Source: Chloroflexi bacterium TSY (GTDB lineage Bacteria > Chloroflexota > Anaerolineae > Caldilineales > Caldilineaceae). Taken from it: a stretch of DNA of 35,137 nucleotides. The notes under the pieces are model-generated. The model saw only the letters and a list, made by a program, of their open reading frames with translations, was not told the origin of the DNA and did not search any database. Positions 26,005 to 35,078 of this stretch are shown here, one piece after another. The stretch covers positions 1 to 35,137 of the forward strand of contig JAHBNG010000145.1 of assembly GCA_019217005.1 (NCBI GenBank), given 5' to 3'. The translations under genes and the position numbers were made by a program. The first letter of the stretch is position 1. Each line of letters begins with the position of its first letter.

Positions 26005-28325
26005 TCTCCTCCTTCCTCCATTGCAGATAGTTGTCCAGAATCGGTGGTCAGGGACAGTTCGAACACTGGCTGATCAGGGGTTTGTACAATGGAATTCAGC
26101 AACGTTTTCAATTGAGCAATCAGGCGCGCAATTGTTGATTCATCGAACAGATGGTGATTGTAGGTTAGCGTTCCGCGCACCCGCACCTCTGTGTCAACCA
26201 TTTGCAAGACCAAATCTTCATCATCAGTCACTTTCGCTTTCGTTTTGTCTAATGAATAGGTCGATAGACCAGGCAGGTGCCCAAAGTCAATGTCATCATC
26301 CGTATAGAAGATGAAGAGCATTCGATAGAGAGGCAACTGGTGTAGATTCGATCCCCATCCCAATGCCCCCTCTAATTTGGCAAAGGGCATATCCTGATGC
26401 GCAAGGGCATTGAGAACATGGTGGCGCATTTGGGCAAGCAGGGCATGCCCCGACGGATTTTGCGAGAAGTCTGTGCGTATCAGCAACGTATTGAAAAATA
26501 ATCCAAATAACTGGTCGACTTCGCTCCGTTCGCGATTGGCAACCCGTGCACCGATCACAATATCAGTCTGATTGCTCTCGCATGCAAGTAAAAGATTAAA
26601 CGCGGCCATCAAGGCCATATAGAGCGTTGCATCACTCTGCTGCGCCAACTCATTCAACTTCTGACGCAGTTCAGGTTCAATCTCAAAGGAGATTTGGCAC
26701 CGTTCATAGCTCTTCGCAGTCAAGCGCGGTCGATCTGTTGGCAATTCCAGAGGCAGTGTTGCGCCTGCTAAGTGGGTTTGCCAGTAGTTCTGTACCGTTT
26801 CAAGCCATTCACCCTGGAACCACTGCCGCTGCCAAGTGGCAAAATCTGCATACTGGACAGGAAGTTCCGAAAGTGGATAGGGCTGCTCGTTCATCTCTGC
26901 TAGACAGAGAGAAATCACCTCGCCAATGAAGAGATCAAAAGACCATTCATCAGAAATCATCTGATGTTGAGTCGTCAGTAATACGTGCGATTCTGGCCCC
27001 AAGCGGAATAAAGTAAACCGAATCAGTGGTCCCGTCGCCAAGTTAAACGGACGTTCCGCCTCGATCGTCGCCAGCCGTCGAACTTCGTTGGGCTGTTGGG
27101 CTTCGGACAGATGCCGCAGATCAATCACCGACATGGCAATCGATTCAACTGCATGGCCGTTTTGGCTATCAGCTGGATTTTGGTTGACAAGATGGGAACT
27201 TTCGCGATAGTCAGCCTGCGAGTGAACAGTTGCAACGTCGTATTCCCGACTGTATTGCCGATAGAGAATGCGCAAAAAGCCTCTCCTCAAAGCATCCATC
27301 CTGAGACTATCCAGGAGCACACGGCGGAAAAATTGCCCAAACTGGAACCATCTTGAACTAGATCGTGGATCAAAGATAGCGAGCGGCAGATGCTTCCGTG
27401 CCCAATTTATTCCAAATCGTCTTTTGTAGGCTGCCTCTACAGATACTGGTGGTCCAATCACCTGCACTGGTTGACCATTGACCGTTGGGAAGGTCGTGCG
27501 CAAGATCTCGTGTCGCTCGATCACTTCGGATAGGCTGTCTTCTAATATCTCGACGGGCAGCGGTACCTCAATGCCGATGGCCATGGTTAAATGATACGCA
27601 GATAGGTTGTCAGCAGATGTTGGTTCCTGCTGCCGGATCTGATGCCAAAGACGCTCTTGCGCAAAGGAGAGAGGCCAATGGTTTCCATGCTGACTCTCCC
27701 GCGGACGCTGCTCAATGGGCGGCAGAGCCAGCCGTTTATCGAGATACTGGGCACGTTCAACCACCTGACTGAGGTCGGCGATCGTTGGTGCTTCAAAGAG
27801 TCGTCGTAGCTCCAACTCAATGTCAAATGCCCGGCGCACGCGCGAAGCAACTTGCGTGGCCAGCAGCGAGTACCCGCCCAGCTCAAAGAAGCTATGCTGC
27901 ACACCGATGTTGGTCGGTTCGACGTCGAGAACCTCGGCCCAGATGTCGACCAACGCCTCTTCTGTAGCGGTGCGTGGTGGCACAAACTCTGTCCCCAAGC
28001 CACTGCCATCAATATCCGGGGCAGGTAGTGCTTTACGGTTCACCTTGCCATTGGGCGTCAGCGGAACTTCATCCAACATCACAAAGGCCGAGGGGACCAT
28101 GTAATCGGGCAGCTTCTCACCAACAAAGCGGCGCAGCGTAGCAACATTGGTGACTTGTTCGGGAACGGAGACCACATATGCAACCAGCTGCTTGTTGCCG
28201 GATCGATCCTCACGGTCGATGACCACGGTCTGTTGAACCGTTGGATGCTGATCGAGCATGGCCTCGATTTCACCCAACTCAATACGAAAGCCACGAATCT
28301 TCACCTGGTAATCCAAGCGCCCCAT
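26001..28325 (-). CDS. NRPS, last part: A-subdomain, T, and degenerate terminal C domain
   Basis: 3' end of the synthetase. The frame is open from 28412; ATG 28325 lies in the A-domain motif F-M-G-R-L-D-Y-Q. Domains in order: A7/A8 to A10 (T-P-N-G-K-V-N-R, about residues 1-120), a carrier domain (about 130-200, F-F-E-L-G-G-Y-S-L-L-A-T-Q with the phosphopantetheine Ser), then a condensation-like domain (about 225-750). The HHxxxDG motif reads H-Q-M-I-S-D-E, so the catalytic second His and the Gly are lost. A segment of about 100 residues (from E-A-A-Y-K-R-R-F to A-V-E-S-I-A-M), absent from the two upstream C domains, lies in its N-terminal lobe. No thioesterase or reductase follows. The stop overlaps the exporter start. 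Release may need another protein, or the last domain acts as a non-catalytic interface. Confidence 0.88.
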   Translation of the reverse strand: MGRLDYQVKIRGFRIELGEIEAMLDQHPTVQQTVVIDREDRSGNKQLVAYVVSVPEQVTNVATLRRFVGEKLPDYMVPSAFVMLDEVPLTPNGKVNRKALPAPDIDGSGLGTEFVPPRTATEEALVDIWAEVLDVEPTNIGVQHSFFELGGYSLLATQVASRVRRAFDIELELRRLFEAPTIADLSQVVERAQYLDKRLALPPIEQRPRESQHGNHWPLSFAQERLWHQIRQQEPTSADNLSAYHLTMAIGIEVPLPVEILEDSLSEVIERHEILRTTFPTVNGQPVQVIGPPVSVEAAYKRRFGINWARKHLPLAIFDPRSSSRWFQFGQFFRRVLLDSLRMDALRRGFLRILYRQYSREYDVATVHSQADYRESSHLVNQNPADSQNGHAVESIAMSVIDLRHLSEAQQPNEVRRLATIEAERPFNLATGPLIRFTLFRLGPESHVLLTTQHQMISDEWSFDLFIGEVISLCLAEMNEQPYPLSELPVQYADFATWQRQWFQGEWLETVQNYWQTHLAGATLPLELPTDRPRLTAKSYERCQISFEIEPELRQKLNELAQQSDATLYMALMAAFNLLLACESNQTDIVIGARVANRERSEVDQLFGLFFNTLLIRTDFSQNPSGHALLAQMRHHVLNALAHQDMPFAKLEGALGWGSNLHQLPLYRMLFIFYTDDDIDFGHLPGLSTYSLDKTKAKVTDDEDLVLQMVDTEVRVRGTLTYNHHLFDESTIARLIAQLKTLLNSIVQTPDQPVFELSLTTDSGQLSAMEEGGE

Positions 28326-28379
28326 GAATTCGATATTGCCATTGGGTAAGTAGCGCGCCTTGTCACCCGTCTTGTATAG

Positions 28380-28449
28380 ACGTCCTAGGTCCTGAGTCCT
28401 GAGTCTATGGTGTCACCCGTCGACTTTGGACTTTGGACTTTGGACTTGA
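28380..28449. repeat. Heptamer-repeat hairpin in the last NRPS A domain (70 bp, breaks the frame)
   Basis: On the + strand three units like TAGGTCC/TGAGTCC, a 16-bp spacer, and three ACTTTGG units form inverted arms. It sits between motifs A6 and A7. The entry frame ends in TAG (28405-28407) and the exit frame has TGA (28413-28415); the third frame also stops, so readthrough is impossible without frameshifting. At 70 bp it is two heptamers shorter than the in-frame insert at 31762-31845. Confidence 0.88.
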
Positions 28450-31400
28450 TATAAACGGATTCTGGACAAAGGCTTCAGCGGTGCGGTCGGGGTCAAACAG
28501 ATAACCGCGACCCACACCGATGCCGCCCACGTAGAGCTCGCCGGCCACGCCGATGGGCACTGGCGGCATGTGGCTGTCCAGGATATACATCTGCATGTTG
28601 GCCACGGGATACCCGATCGGCATATTGAGCACGTCGGCAGCGGGCGGCTCGTGGATCGCGTAATGGGTGACATCGTCTGAGCATTCGGTCGGTCCATAGG
28701 CATTGATCAGCGGGATTGCTGGATAATGTGCAAGCCACTGACGGCATAAGTTCGGCGGTAGAGCCTCTCCAGTCGGAATCAACCAGCGTAGTTTTGACAA
28801 ACCCGGTCGCTGACCTTGTGCCACTTCTTCCAGCATCATGCGCATGAGCGAAGGGACCACTTCCAAAATGGTAATCGCCTCCTGCTCGGTCTGCGTAAGC
28901 AGTTGGACTGGGTCGCCCGCAATTTCGTCGGGGAAAATGTGGACGCGTCCGCCGACCAGCAACGCCGAGAGGAATTGCCAGACAGAAATATCGAAGCTCT
29001 GTGGTGCGGTTTGCGCAACCGTATCTCCGGCCCCGAGATCAAGGTCCTGGATTTTGGCGTAGAGATGATTGATCATCCCACGTTGCTCGACCATCGCACC
29101 TTTGGGTAGACCGGTCGAGCCAGACGTGTAGATAACGTAGGCCAGATCACTTGCTTGGCTATAGATAGGTAAGTTTGCAGTAGGTGCATCTTGTTGTTTC
29201 AAGTCTTCGATCAACAAGACCCGTGGTTGCTCTTCCCCTTGCAGACCCGCAAGGATTTCGTCTACAACCTCGCGATTGCTCTCTATTGTTAAGAGTAGCG
29301 GTGTCCTACTTTGGGTCAATACTTGCCCTTGGCGCGCAGCAGGTGCATGCGGGTTGAGCGGCAGATACGCACCGCCCGCCTTAAAGATGGCCAGAACAGC
29401 CGCCAGGAAGTCGGGGCTGCGCTCAGTGAGGAGAGCCACCACCACATCGAGACCAACACCCTGGGCGCGCAGTTGATGGGCGATGCCATTGGCACGGATA
29501 TTGAGTTCAGCATAGGTCAAGTGCTGGCCCTCGAATAAGACAGCGGTTGCATTTGGTGTCTGCACTACCTGCGATTCAAAGATCTGATGGAAGCATTGGC
29601 CGTCCTGACCAAAGTCTACTTGGCTCTTGTTCCACTCGACCAATATTTGCTGTCGTTCCTCTGTGCTCAACAGCGGCAATACCGAGACGCGTTGCTCTGG
29701 AGTGGCCACGATCGCTCGCAGCAAGTTCTCAAAATGATTGGCCATGCGCTGGATGGTCGCCTCATCAAAAAGCTCGCGGTTGTATTCGATGGTTGCGTCC
29801 AATCCGTCCTCTGTCTCGGAGATTGCGAGCAGCAGATCATCATCATTGGCTGTGACATTCTCACCATCCTCCAGCGAAGTGATCGTCAAGCCCGGTAAGT
29901 CCTCATCGTCCGCTGTCGCCGCCTGAAAGAGGAACATGACTTGATAGAGAGGCGTATGGCTCAGATTGCGTTCGGGCTGTAACTCTTCTACCAGTCGTGC
30001 AAAGGGGACGTCTTGGTGCGTGTAGGCATCAAGCGTCACTTGGCGCACCTGAGTCAGCAACTCCCAAAATGTGGGATCCGCAGACAGATCTGTGCGTAGA
30101 AGCAAAGTGTTGACGAAGAAGCCGATCAGTGGCTCGGTTTCCTGTTGAGTACGACCAGCAATCGGCGTGCCAACCACGATGTCATCTTGCCCACTGTAGC
30201 GGGCGAGTAGCACGTCAAAGGCGGCCAGCAGCGTCATAAACATCGTCGTTCCGGCCTGCTGGCTGAGCTGCTGCAACTGCGCCATCAAGTCGGTATCCAG
30301 GTCAAAGTCGAATTCGCCACCCTCAAAAGTCTGTACTGCTGGACGGGGTCGATCTGTGGGTAATTCGAGCAGCGGTGGCGCATCGGCTAATCGTGTATGC
30401 CAGTAGGCGAGTTCACGTTCCAATACCTCGCCTTGGAGCCACTGACGCTGCCAATGTGCGTAATCGGCGTATTGGATTGTCAAGTCGGTAAGCGGCGACG
30501 GTTCCCCCTGCGAGAATGCCGTGTAAAGCGCAGTCGCCTCTTGGACGAAGATCTCAATCGACCAACCATCGGAGATGATGTGATGCATGGTGAGCAGCAG
30601 CACGTGGACTTCGGGTTCCAGAAGCAGCAAGGTGAGACGTACTAATCGATCGTCTGTCAGGTCGAAGGGACGTTCTGATTCTTCGTCCGCCAATTGTAGA
30701 ACTTTGACGTTTTGTTCATCGTCGACTAAATGCTGAAGGTCGACGATGGGAATGGTGATCAATTCAGGCGCAGCAATGACTTGGACAGGTGCACCTTCAA
30801 TGGCCAAAAAGTTGGTGCGCAACACTTCGTGACGACGTACGATTTCGCTCAGACTCTGCTCCAATGCCGTCACGTCCAGCGCACCTTCAATACGCAACGC
30901 GGCGGGCATATTGTAAATTGCGTGTTCACCCTCCAACTGATCCAGGAACCAGAGCCGCTCCTGCGCAAAGGAGAGCGGTAAATTTTCGTTGCGGCGGGTG
31001 CCCTCTGGGCGCGGTTGGATGGCGGGTCGGTCGAGCGACTGCCCACGCTGCATGGCAAGTTCGACCTGCTCACCCAACTCGACTACAGAAGGCGCTTCAA
31101 AGAGACGGCGGACGGATAGCTCCACTTGGAAGGTCTGGCGGATACGCGAGACAACTTGCGTTGCCAGCAATGAATGCCCTCCTAAAGCAAAGAAGTTATG
31201 GTGAATGCCAATACTCGTCTGCTCCCTATCCAACACATTGGCCCAAAGCTCGACCAATGTCTCTTCTGTAGGGGTGCGCGGTGGGCTATAGACTTCAGCC
31301 GTCGTACTCGGATCTACGTCTGGTGCAGGCAGGGCTTTGCGATCAATCTTGCCGTTGGGCGTGAGAGGAATCTCATCCAACATCACGAAGGCTGCGGGAA

Positions 31401-32589
31401 TCATGTAGTCAGGCAGTTTGTCGGCCAGGAAGCGATGTAATTCTGACTGGATGAAGGAATGACCGGATGAAGGAATGACTGGATGAAGGGACGACTGGAT
31501 GATATCCGCATCGCCCATTGTCATCTTGTCATCTGTTGCCACATCATTTGTTACAACATAGGCGACTAGCTGCTTGTGACCGGGCCGGTTCTCAAAGTCG
31601 ATGACCACGTTCTGGTTCACATCTGGATGTTGATCCAACACAGCTTCAATCTCACCCAGTTCGATGCGGAAGCCACGGATCTTGACCTGATAATCGAGTC
31701 GCCCCATGAATTCAATATTACCGTCGGGCAAGTAACGGGCTTTGTCGCCTGTTTTATATAAACGTCCAAGGTCCAAGGTCCAAGGTCCAGAGTCTATTGC
31801 GTCGACTTTGGACTTTGGACTCTGGACTTTGGACTCTGGACTTGATGCAAACGGATCCTGAAGGAAGGCTTCCGCCGTGCGGTCGGGATCGTGGAGGTAG
31901 CCACGTCCGACACCAACACCACCCACATAGAGTTCACCGGGCACGCCAATGGGAACGGGCTGCATGTGGCTGTCCAGAATGTACATCTGCATGTTGGCCA
32001 CGGGACGACCAATGGACATATTAAACACGTCCACGGACGGTGGCTCAAAGATCGGGTAGTGGGTCACATCGTCTGAGCACTCGGTGGGGCCATAGGCGTT
32101 GAGCATGGGGATTGATGAATAGTGTGCGAACCACCGACGGCATAGATTGGGAGGCAGTGCCTCCCCGGTCGGAATCAGCCAGCGCAGCTGCGTGAGTTTT
32201 GGCCGTGTGCCCTGTGCGATCTCCTCTAGCATCATGCGCAAGACAGAAGGTACAACCTCTAGGATTGTGATTTGCTGCTCTTCGGTTTGCACCAGCAACG
32301 GTCTGGGATCTGTCGCAATTTCGTTGGGGAAAATATGGACGCGTCCACCCACCAGTAAAGCAGAAAGGAACTGCCAGACCGAGATATCGAAGCTCTGGGA
32401 GGCAGTCTGCGCGATGCTGTCTTCAGCCGTTAGCGCCAAATCCTGAACTTTGGCATAAAGATGATTCAACATCCCACGTTGTTCGACCATGGCCCCTTTG
32501 GGTAGTCCGGTCGAGCCAGAGGTATAGATGACGTAGGCCAGGTCGCGCGGCGTGCTGCGGGGGGCAGGTTCTCCGTTGACTGTGCCCAT
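28405..32589 (-). CDS. NRPS, middle part: A-T-C-A (second A split)
   Basis: 1394 codons of the synthetase. It begins within the A domain started in the right-hand fragment (A3 Y-T-S-G-S-T-G-L-P-K-G near residue 25) after a 1-base frameshift at 32559-32564. It continues through A4-A10, a carrier (F-F-A-L-G-G-H-S-L), a condensation domain with an intact H-H-I-I-S-D-G and a second A domain, which breaks off just before A7 at the heptamer hairpin (28380-28449). The first A domain carries an in-frame heptamer insert (S-P-K-S-K-V-Q type residues) and a second repeat insert near 31444-31502. By eye alignment with GrsA both A domains give pocket residues D-I-W-E-I-T-A-D-D-K. The identical code implies the same amino acid twice, and the acidic residues fit a diamino substrate; Dap is the local candidate. 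Confidence 0.9.
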   Translation of the reverse strand: MGTVNGEPAPRSTPRDLAYVIYTSGSTGLPKGAMVEQRGMLNHLYAKVQDLALTAEDSIAQTASQSFDISVWQFLSALLVGGRVHIFPNEIATDPRPLLVQTEEQQITILEVVPSVLRMMLEEIAQGTRPKLTQLRWLIPTGEALPPNLCRRWFAHYSSIPMLNAYGPTECSDDVTHYPIFEPPSVDVFNMSIGRPVANMQMYILDSHMQPVPIGVPGELYVGGVGVGRGYLHDPDRTAEAFLQDPFASSPESKVQSPKSKVDAIDSGPWTLDLGRLYKTGDKARYLPDGNIEFMGRLDYQVKIRGFRIELGEIEAVLDQHPDVNQNVVIDFENRPGHKQLVAYVVTNDVATDDKMTMGDADIIQSSLHPVIPSSGHSFIQSELHRFLADKLPDYMIPAAFVMLDEIPLTPNGKIDRKALPAPDVDPSTTAEVYSPPRTPTEETLVELWANVLDREQTSIGIHHNFFALGGHSLLATQVVSRIRQTFQVELSVRRLFEAPSVVELGEQVELAMQRGQSLDRPAIQPRPEGTRRNENLPLSFAQERLWFLDQLEGEHAIYNMPAALRIEGALDVTALEQSLSEIVRRHEVLRTNFLAIEGAPVQVIAAPELITIPIVDLQHLVDDEQNVKVLQLADEESERPFDLTDDRLVRLTLLLLEPEVHVLLLTMHHIISDGWSIEIFVQEATALYTAFSQGEPSPLTDLTIQYADYAHWQRQWLQGEVLERELAYWHTRLADAPPLLELPTDRPRPAVQTFEGGEFDFDLDTDLMAQLQQLSQQAGTTMFMTLLAAFDVLLARYSGQDDIVVGTPIAGRTQQETEPLIGFFVNTLLLRTDLSADPTFWELLTQVRQVTLDAYTHQDVPFARLVEELQPERNLSHTPLYQVMFLFQAATADDEDLPGLTITSLEDGENVTANDDDLLLAISETEDGLDATIEYNRELFDEATIQRMANHFENLLRAIVATPEQRVSVLPLLSTEERQQILVEWNKSQVDFGQDGQCFHQIFESQVVQTPNATAVLFEGQHLTYAELNIRANGIAHQLRAQGVGLDVVVALLTERSPDFLAAVLAIFKAGGAYLPLNPHAPAARQGQVLTQSRTPLLLTIESNREVVDEILAGLQGEEQPRVLLIEDLKQQDAPTANLPIYSQASDLAYVIYTSGSTGLPKGAMVEQRGMINHLYAKIQDLDLGAGDTVAQTAPQSFDISVWQFLSALLVGGRVHIFPDEIAGDPVQLLTQTEQEAITILEVVPSLMRMMLEEVAQGQRPGLSKLRWLIPTGEALPPNLCRQWLAHYPAIPLINAYGPTECSDDVTHYAIHEPPAADVLNMPIGYPVANMQMYILDSHMPPVPIGVAGELYVGGIGVGRGYLFDPDRTAEAFVQNPFISSPKSKVQSRRVTP
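31444..31502. repeat. 16-bp tandem repeat in the NRPS A subdomain
   Basis: About 3.7 copies of TGACTGGATGAAGGAA occur at 31444, 31460, 31476 and 31492 with small differences. Together with flanking bases it adds about 26 residues between Y-V-V-T-N and L-H-R-F-L-A-D compared with the matching region of the right-hand module. The frame is kept. Confidence 0.75.
31762..31845. repeat. Heptamer-repeat hairpin in an NRPS A domain (84 bp, in frame)
   Basis: On the + strand AAGGTCC three times, AGAGTCT, a 9-bp spacer, then five ACTTTGG/ACTCTGG units. The two arms are complementary. In the gene it encodes S-P-E-S-K-V-Q-S-P-K-S-K-V, a spacer, then G-P-W-T-L-D-L before R-L-Y-K-T-G-D (motif A7). Twelve heptamer lengths (84 bp) keep the frame. 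Confidence 0.9.
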
Positions 32590-35024
32590 TGCCGTCGGTC
32601 TTGCAGGAATAGAAGACTCGGTCGCTTGGTTGTTGGCACGCTCTCTAATGCTTCTTCGATAATCGGCATAAATTCATGCGTCGTGAGGAGTAGCGTCGTC
32701 TCACTTTGGGCCAACACTTGCCCCAACCGTCCGGCAGGTGCACGCGTATCAAGAGGCAGATAAGCTCCACCCGCCTTGAAAATTGCCAGCATGGCCGCGA
32801 GGAAATCGGGGGTACGCTCCGCATAGAGCGCCACCAGCACATCTGGGCCAACGCCCTGTTCGACAAGCTGGTGTGCGATTGCATTGGCCTGTTCGTTGAG
32901 CTGGCGATAGGTCAGTTGTTGTTCTTCAAACAGAACAGCTACTGCATTGGGAGTCTGAGCTGTCTGCGCCTCAAAAAGCTGGTGGAAGCACTGTTCATCA
33001 TGCCCAAAATCTACCTGGCTATCGTTCCACTCGACGAGCAGTTGATCGCGTTCAGCATTGTGCAAGAATGACAAGGTAGAGACGGGCTGTGTCGGGGCGG
33101 CAACAACGGCCCACAGCAACGTCTCAAAGTGTTGCACCATGCGTTGAATCGAGGTTTCGTCGAAGAGGTCGCGATTGTATTCAAAGGTGCCACTCAACTC
33201 TGTTTCGCTCTCAGCGACAAAGATACTCAGGTCTTCGTCACCAGCAACAATGGTGTCCTCTTCCAACGAGGTAATCGTCAACCCCGGAAACGTTGGTTCG
33301 TCCTCCGCATCCGCTGTTTGGAAGACGAACATGACTTGGTACATGGGCATGTGGCTTAGGTTGCGTTCAGGCCGTAGCTCTTCGACGAATCGCGCAAAGG
33401 GCATGTCCTGGTGGGTATAGGCATCAAGCGTTGTGCGACGGACCTGAGATAGGAGATCATGGAATGAGGGATCGTCAGATAGGTCGGTTCGCAAAAGTAG
33501 CGTATTGACAAAGAAGCCAATCAGCGGCTCAATCTCCTCGTGCGTCCGACCCGCAATCGGTGTCCCGATGACGATGTCATCCTGTTGGCTATAGCGAGCG
33601 AGCAAGACATCAATGGCCGCCAGCAAGGTCATGAAGAGGGTGACGCCGCTCCTCTGACTGAGCGTTCTCAGTTGGGCAGTTAAGTCGGTCTCAAGCTCAA
33701 ATTCGATACTACCACCGTCGTAAGTCTGGAATGCTGGACGCGGTCGGTCTGTTGGAAGCTCCAACAGTGGTGGGGCATCCGCCATCTGCGTTTGCCAATA
33801 AGTGAGTTGCGCCACCAGCACGTCACCCTGGAGCCACTGACGCTGCCAATAGGCAAAGTCGGCATATTGGATGGGCAGATCTGGCAGAGTGACTGGATCG
33901 TTGCTGATGAATGCTTGATAGAACGCAGCCACATCTTGGATCAGCAGATCGGTTGACCAGCCGTCGGTGATGATGTGGTGCATGGTCAGCAGGAGCACAT
34001 GTGATTCTGGCGCAAGCCGCAGCAAGCCAACGCGCAGGAGAGGACCATTGGCTAGATCAAAGGCCAGATCTGCCTCTTCATCCACCAACTGTGCCACCCT
34101 TGTTGTTTGCTCCTCGTTAGCCAGATATTGTAGATCATTGATAGGAATCGTAACCGGTGCGGGGGCAGCAATGACCTGTACTGGCATCTCATCGACGGTC
34201 GGGAAGGTGGTGCGTAAGATTTCGTGGCGCTGGACGAGTTCGGTAAAGGCATGCTCCAACGCGGCAATATCCAGCATACCGTCCAAGCGCAGTGCCACGG
34301 GCACATTATAGACAGTATTTTCTTCATCCAGTACGTCCAAGAACCAGAGTCGCTCCTGAGCCAAAGAGAGGGGTAGTGGTTCATTGTGACGTGTTTCCCG
34401 CGAAAGCGGCAAAATGGGTGGCAATGTCAACCGCTGCTCTTGTTGCAGGGCTATATCTACCTGCTCAGCAAGCTCCGCAATCGTCGGTGCTTCAAAAAGC
34501 TTGCGCAGCGGCAGCTCAATCTCAAAAGCCCGGCGCACCCGTGAGGCCACCTGGGTCGCCAGCAGCGAATGTCCACCTAGTTCAAAGAAGTTGTGCAATA
34601 CGCCGATGCTTGTCTGCTCCGCCGCCAGCACAGTGGACCAGATGTCCGCTAATGTTTCCTCCGTGGTTGTGCGTGGCAGGACTAATTCTGTTCCGAGGCT
34701 ACTGCTATCCACGTCCGGTGCGGGCAAGGCTTTGCGGTCCACTTTGCCATTTGGTGTCAGCGGGATCTCGTCCAGCATGATGAAGGCAGCAGGGATCATG
34801 TAGTCAGGGAGTTTATCAGCCAGGAAGTGACGTAGATCTGACTGGATGACACTCTCGTTATCACTTGTCACCACATAAGCCACTAGCTGTTTGTTACCGG
34901 GCCGGTTTTCATGATCGATGACGATGCTCTGCTTCACGGCTGGATGCTGGTCAAGGACAGCCTCGATTTCACCCAACTCAATCCGGAAACCGCGAATCTT
35001 CACCTGGTAATCCAAGCGTCCCAA
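32466..35024 (-). CDS. NRPS, first visible part: A-subdomain, T, C, start of A (partial)
   Basis: The open frame extends upstream to about 35111, where TGA in a heptamer tract (35112-35114) blocks it; the TTG at 35024 falls in F-L-G-R-L-D-Y-Q. Domains: A8 and A10 (T-P-N-G-K-V-D-R-K-A-L), a carrier (F-F-E-L-G-G-H-S-L-L-A-T-Q, about residue 170), a condensation domain with intact H-H-I-I-T-D-G and the A1-A2 region of the next A domain (L-T-Y-R-Q-L-N, F-K-A-G-G-A-Y-L-P-L-D). After E-N-L-P-P the frame shifts at a run of six C (G on the + strand); the last 28 residues to 32466 are out of frame. One more C would join it to the fragment ending at 28405. The gene continues beyond the window. Confidence 0.9.
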   Translation of the reverse strand: MGRLDYQVKIRGFRIELGEIEAVLDQHPAVKQSIVIDHENRPGNKQLVAYVVTSDNESVIQSDLRHFLADKLPDYMIPAAFIMLDEIPLTPNGKVDRKALPAPDVDSSSLGTELVLPRTTTEETLADIWSTVLAAEQTSIGVLHNFFELGGHSLLATQVASRVRRAFEIELPLRKLFEAPTIAELAEQVDIALQQEQRLTLPPILPLSRETRHNEPLPLSLAQERLWFLDVLDEENTVYNVPVALRLDGMLDIAALEHAFTELVQRHEILRTTFPTVDEMPVQVIAAPAPVTIPINDLQYLANEEQTTRVAQLVDEEADLAFDLANGPLLRVGLLRLAPESHVLLLTMHHIITDGWSTDLLIQDVAAFYQAFISNDPVTLPDLPIQYADFAYWQRQWLQGDVLVAQLTYWQTQMADAPPLLELPTDRPRPAFQTYDGGSIEFELETDLTAQLRTLSQRSGVTLFMTLLAAIDVLLARYSQQDDIVIGTPIAGRTHEEIEPLIGFFVNTLLLRTDLSDDPSFHDLLSQVRRTTLDAYTHQDMPFARFVEELRPERNLSHMPMYQVMFVFQTADAEDEPTFPGLTITSLEEDTIVAGDEDLSIFVAESETELSGTFEYNRDLFDETSIQRMVQHFETLLWAVVAAPTQPVSTLSFLHNAERDQLLVEWNDSQVDFGHDEQCFHQLFEAQTAQTPNAVAVLFEEQQLTYRQLNEQANAIAHQLVEQGVGPDVLVALYAERTPDFLAAMLAIFKAGGAYLPLDTRAPAGRLGQVLAQSETTLLLTTHEFMPIIEEALESVPTTKRPSLLFLQDRRQWAQSTENLPPAARRATWPTSSIPLARPDYPKGPWSNNVGC
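32559..32564 (-). other. Frameshift site in a six-base homopolymer
   Basis: Six G on the + strand (C in the gene). The reading before it ends in E-N-L-P-P and the A-domain sequence R-D-L-A-Y-V-I-Y-T-S-G resumes in another frame. A seventh base restores a continuous A domain. This is either a real slippage mutation or a read error. Confidence 0.8.
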
Positions 35025-35078
35025 GAATTCGATGTTGCCATCAGGTAAATAGCGGGCCTTGTCGCCCGTCTTGTATAG

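Noticed and set aside
28380..28449. CRISPR-like array
   Set aside because: Units are 7 bp with no spacers, and no cas genes are nearby.
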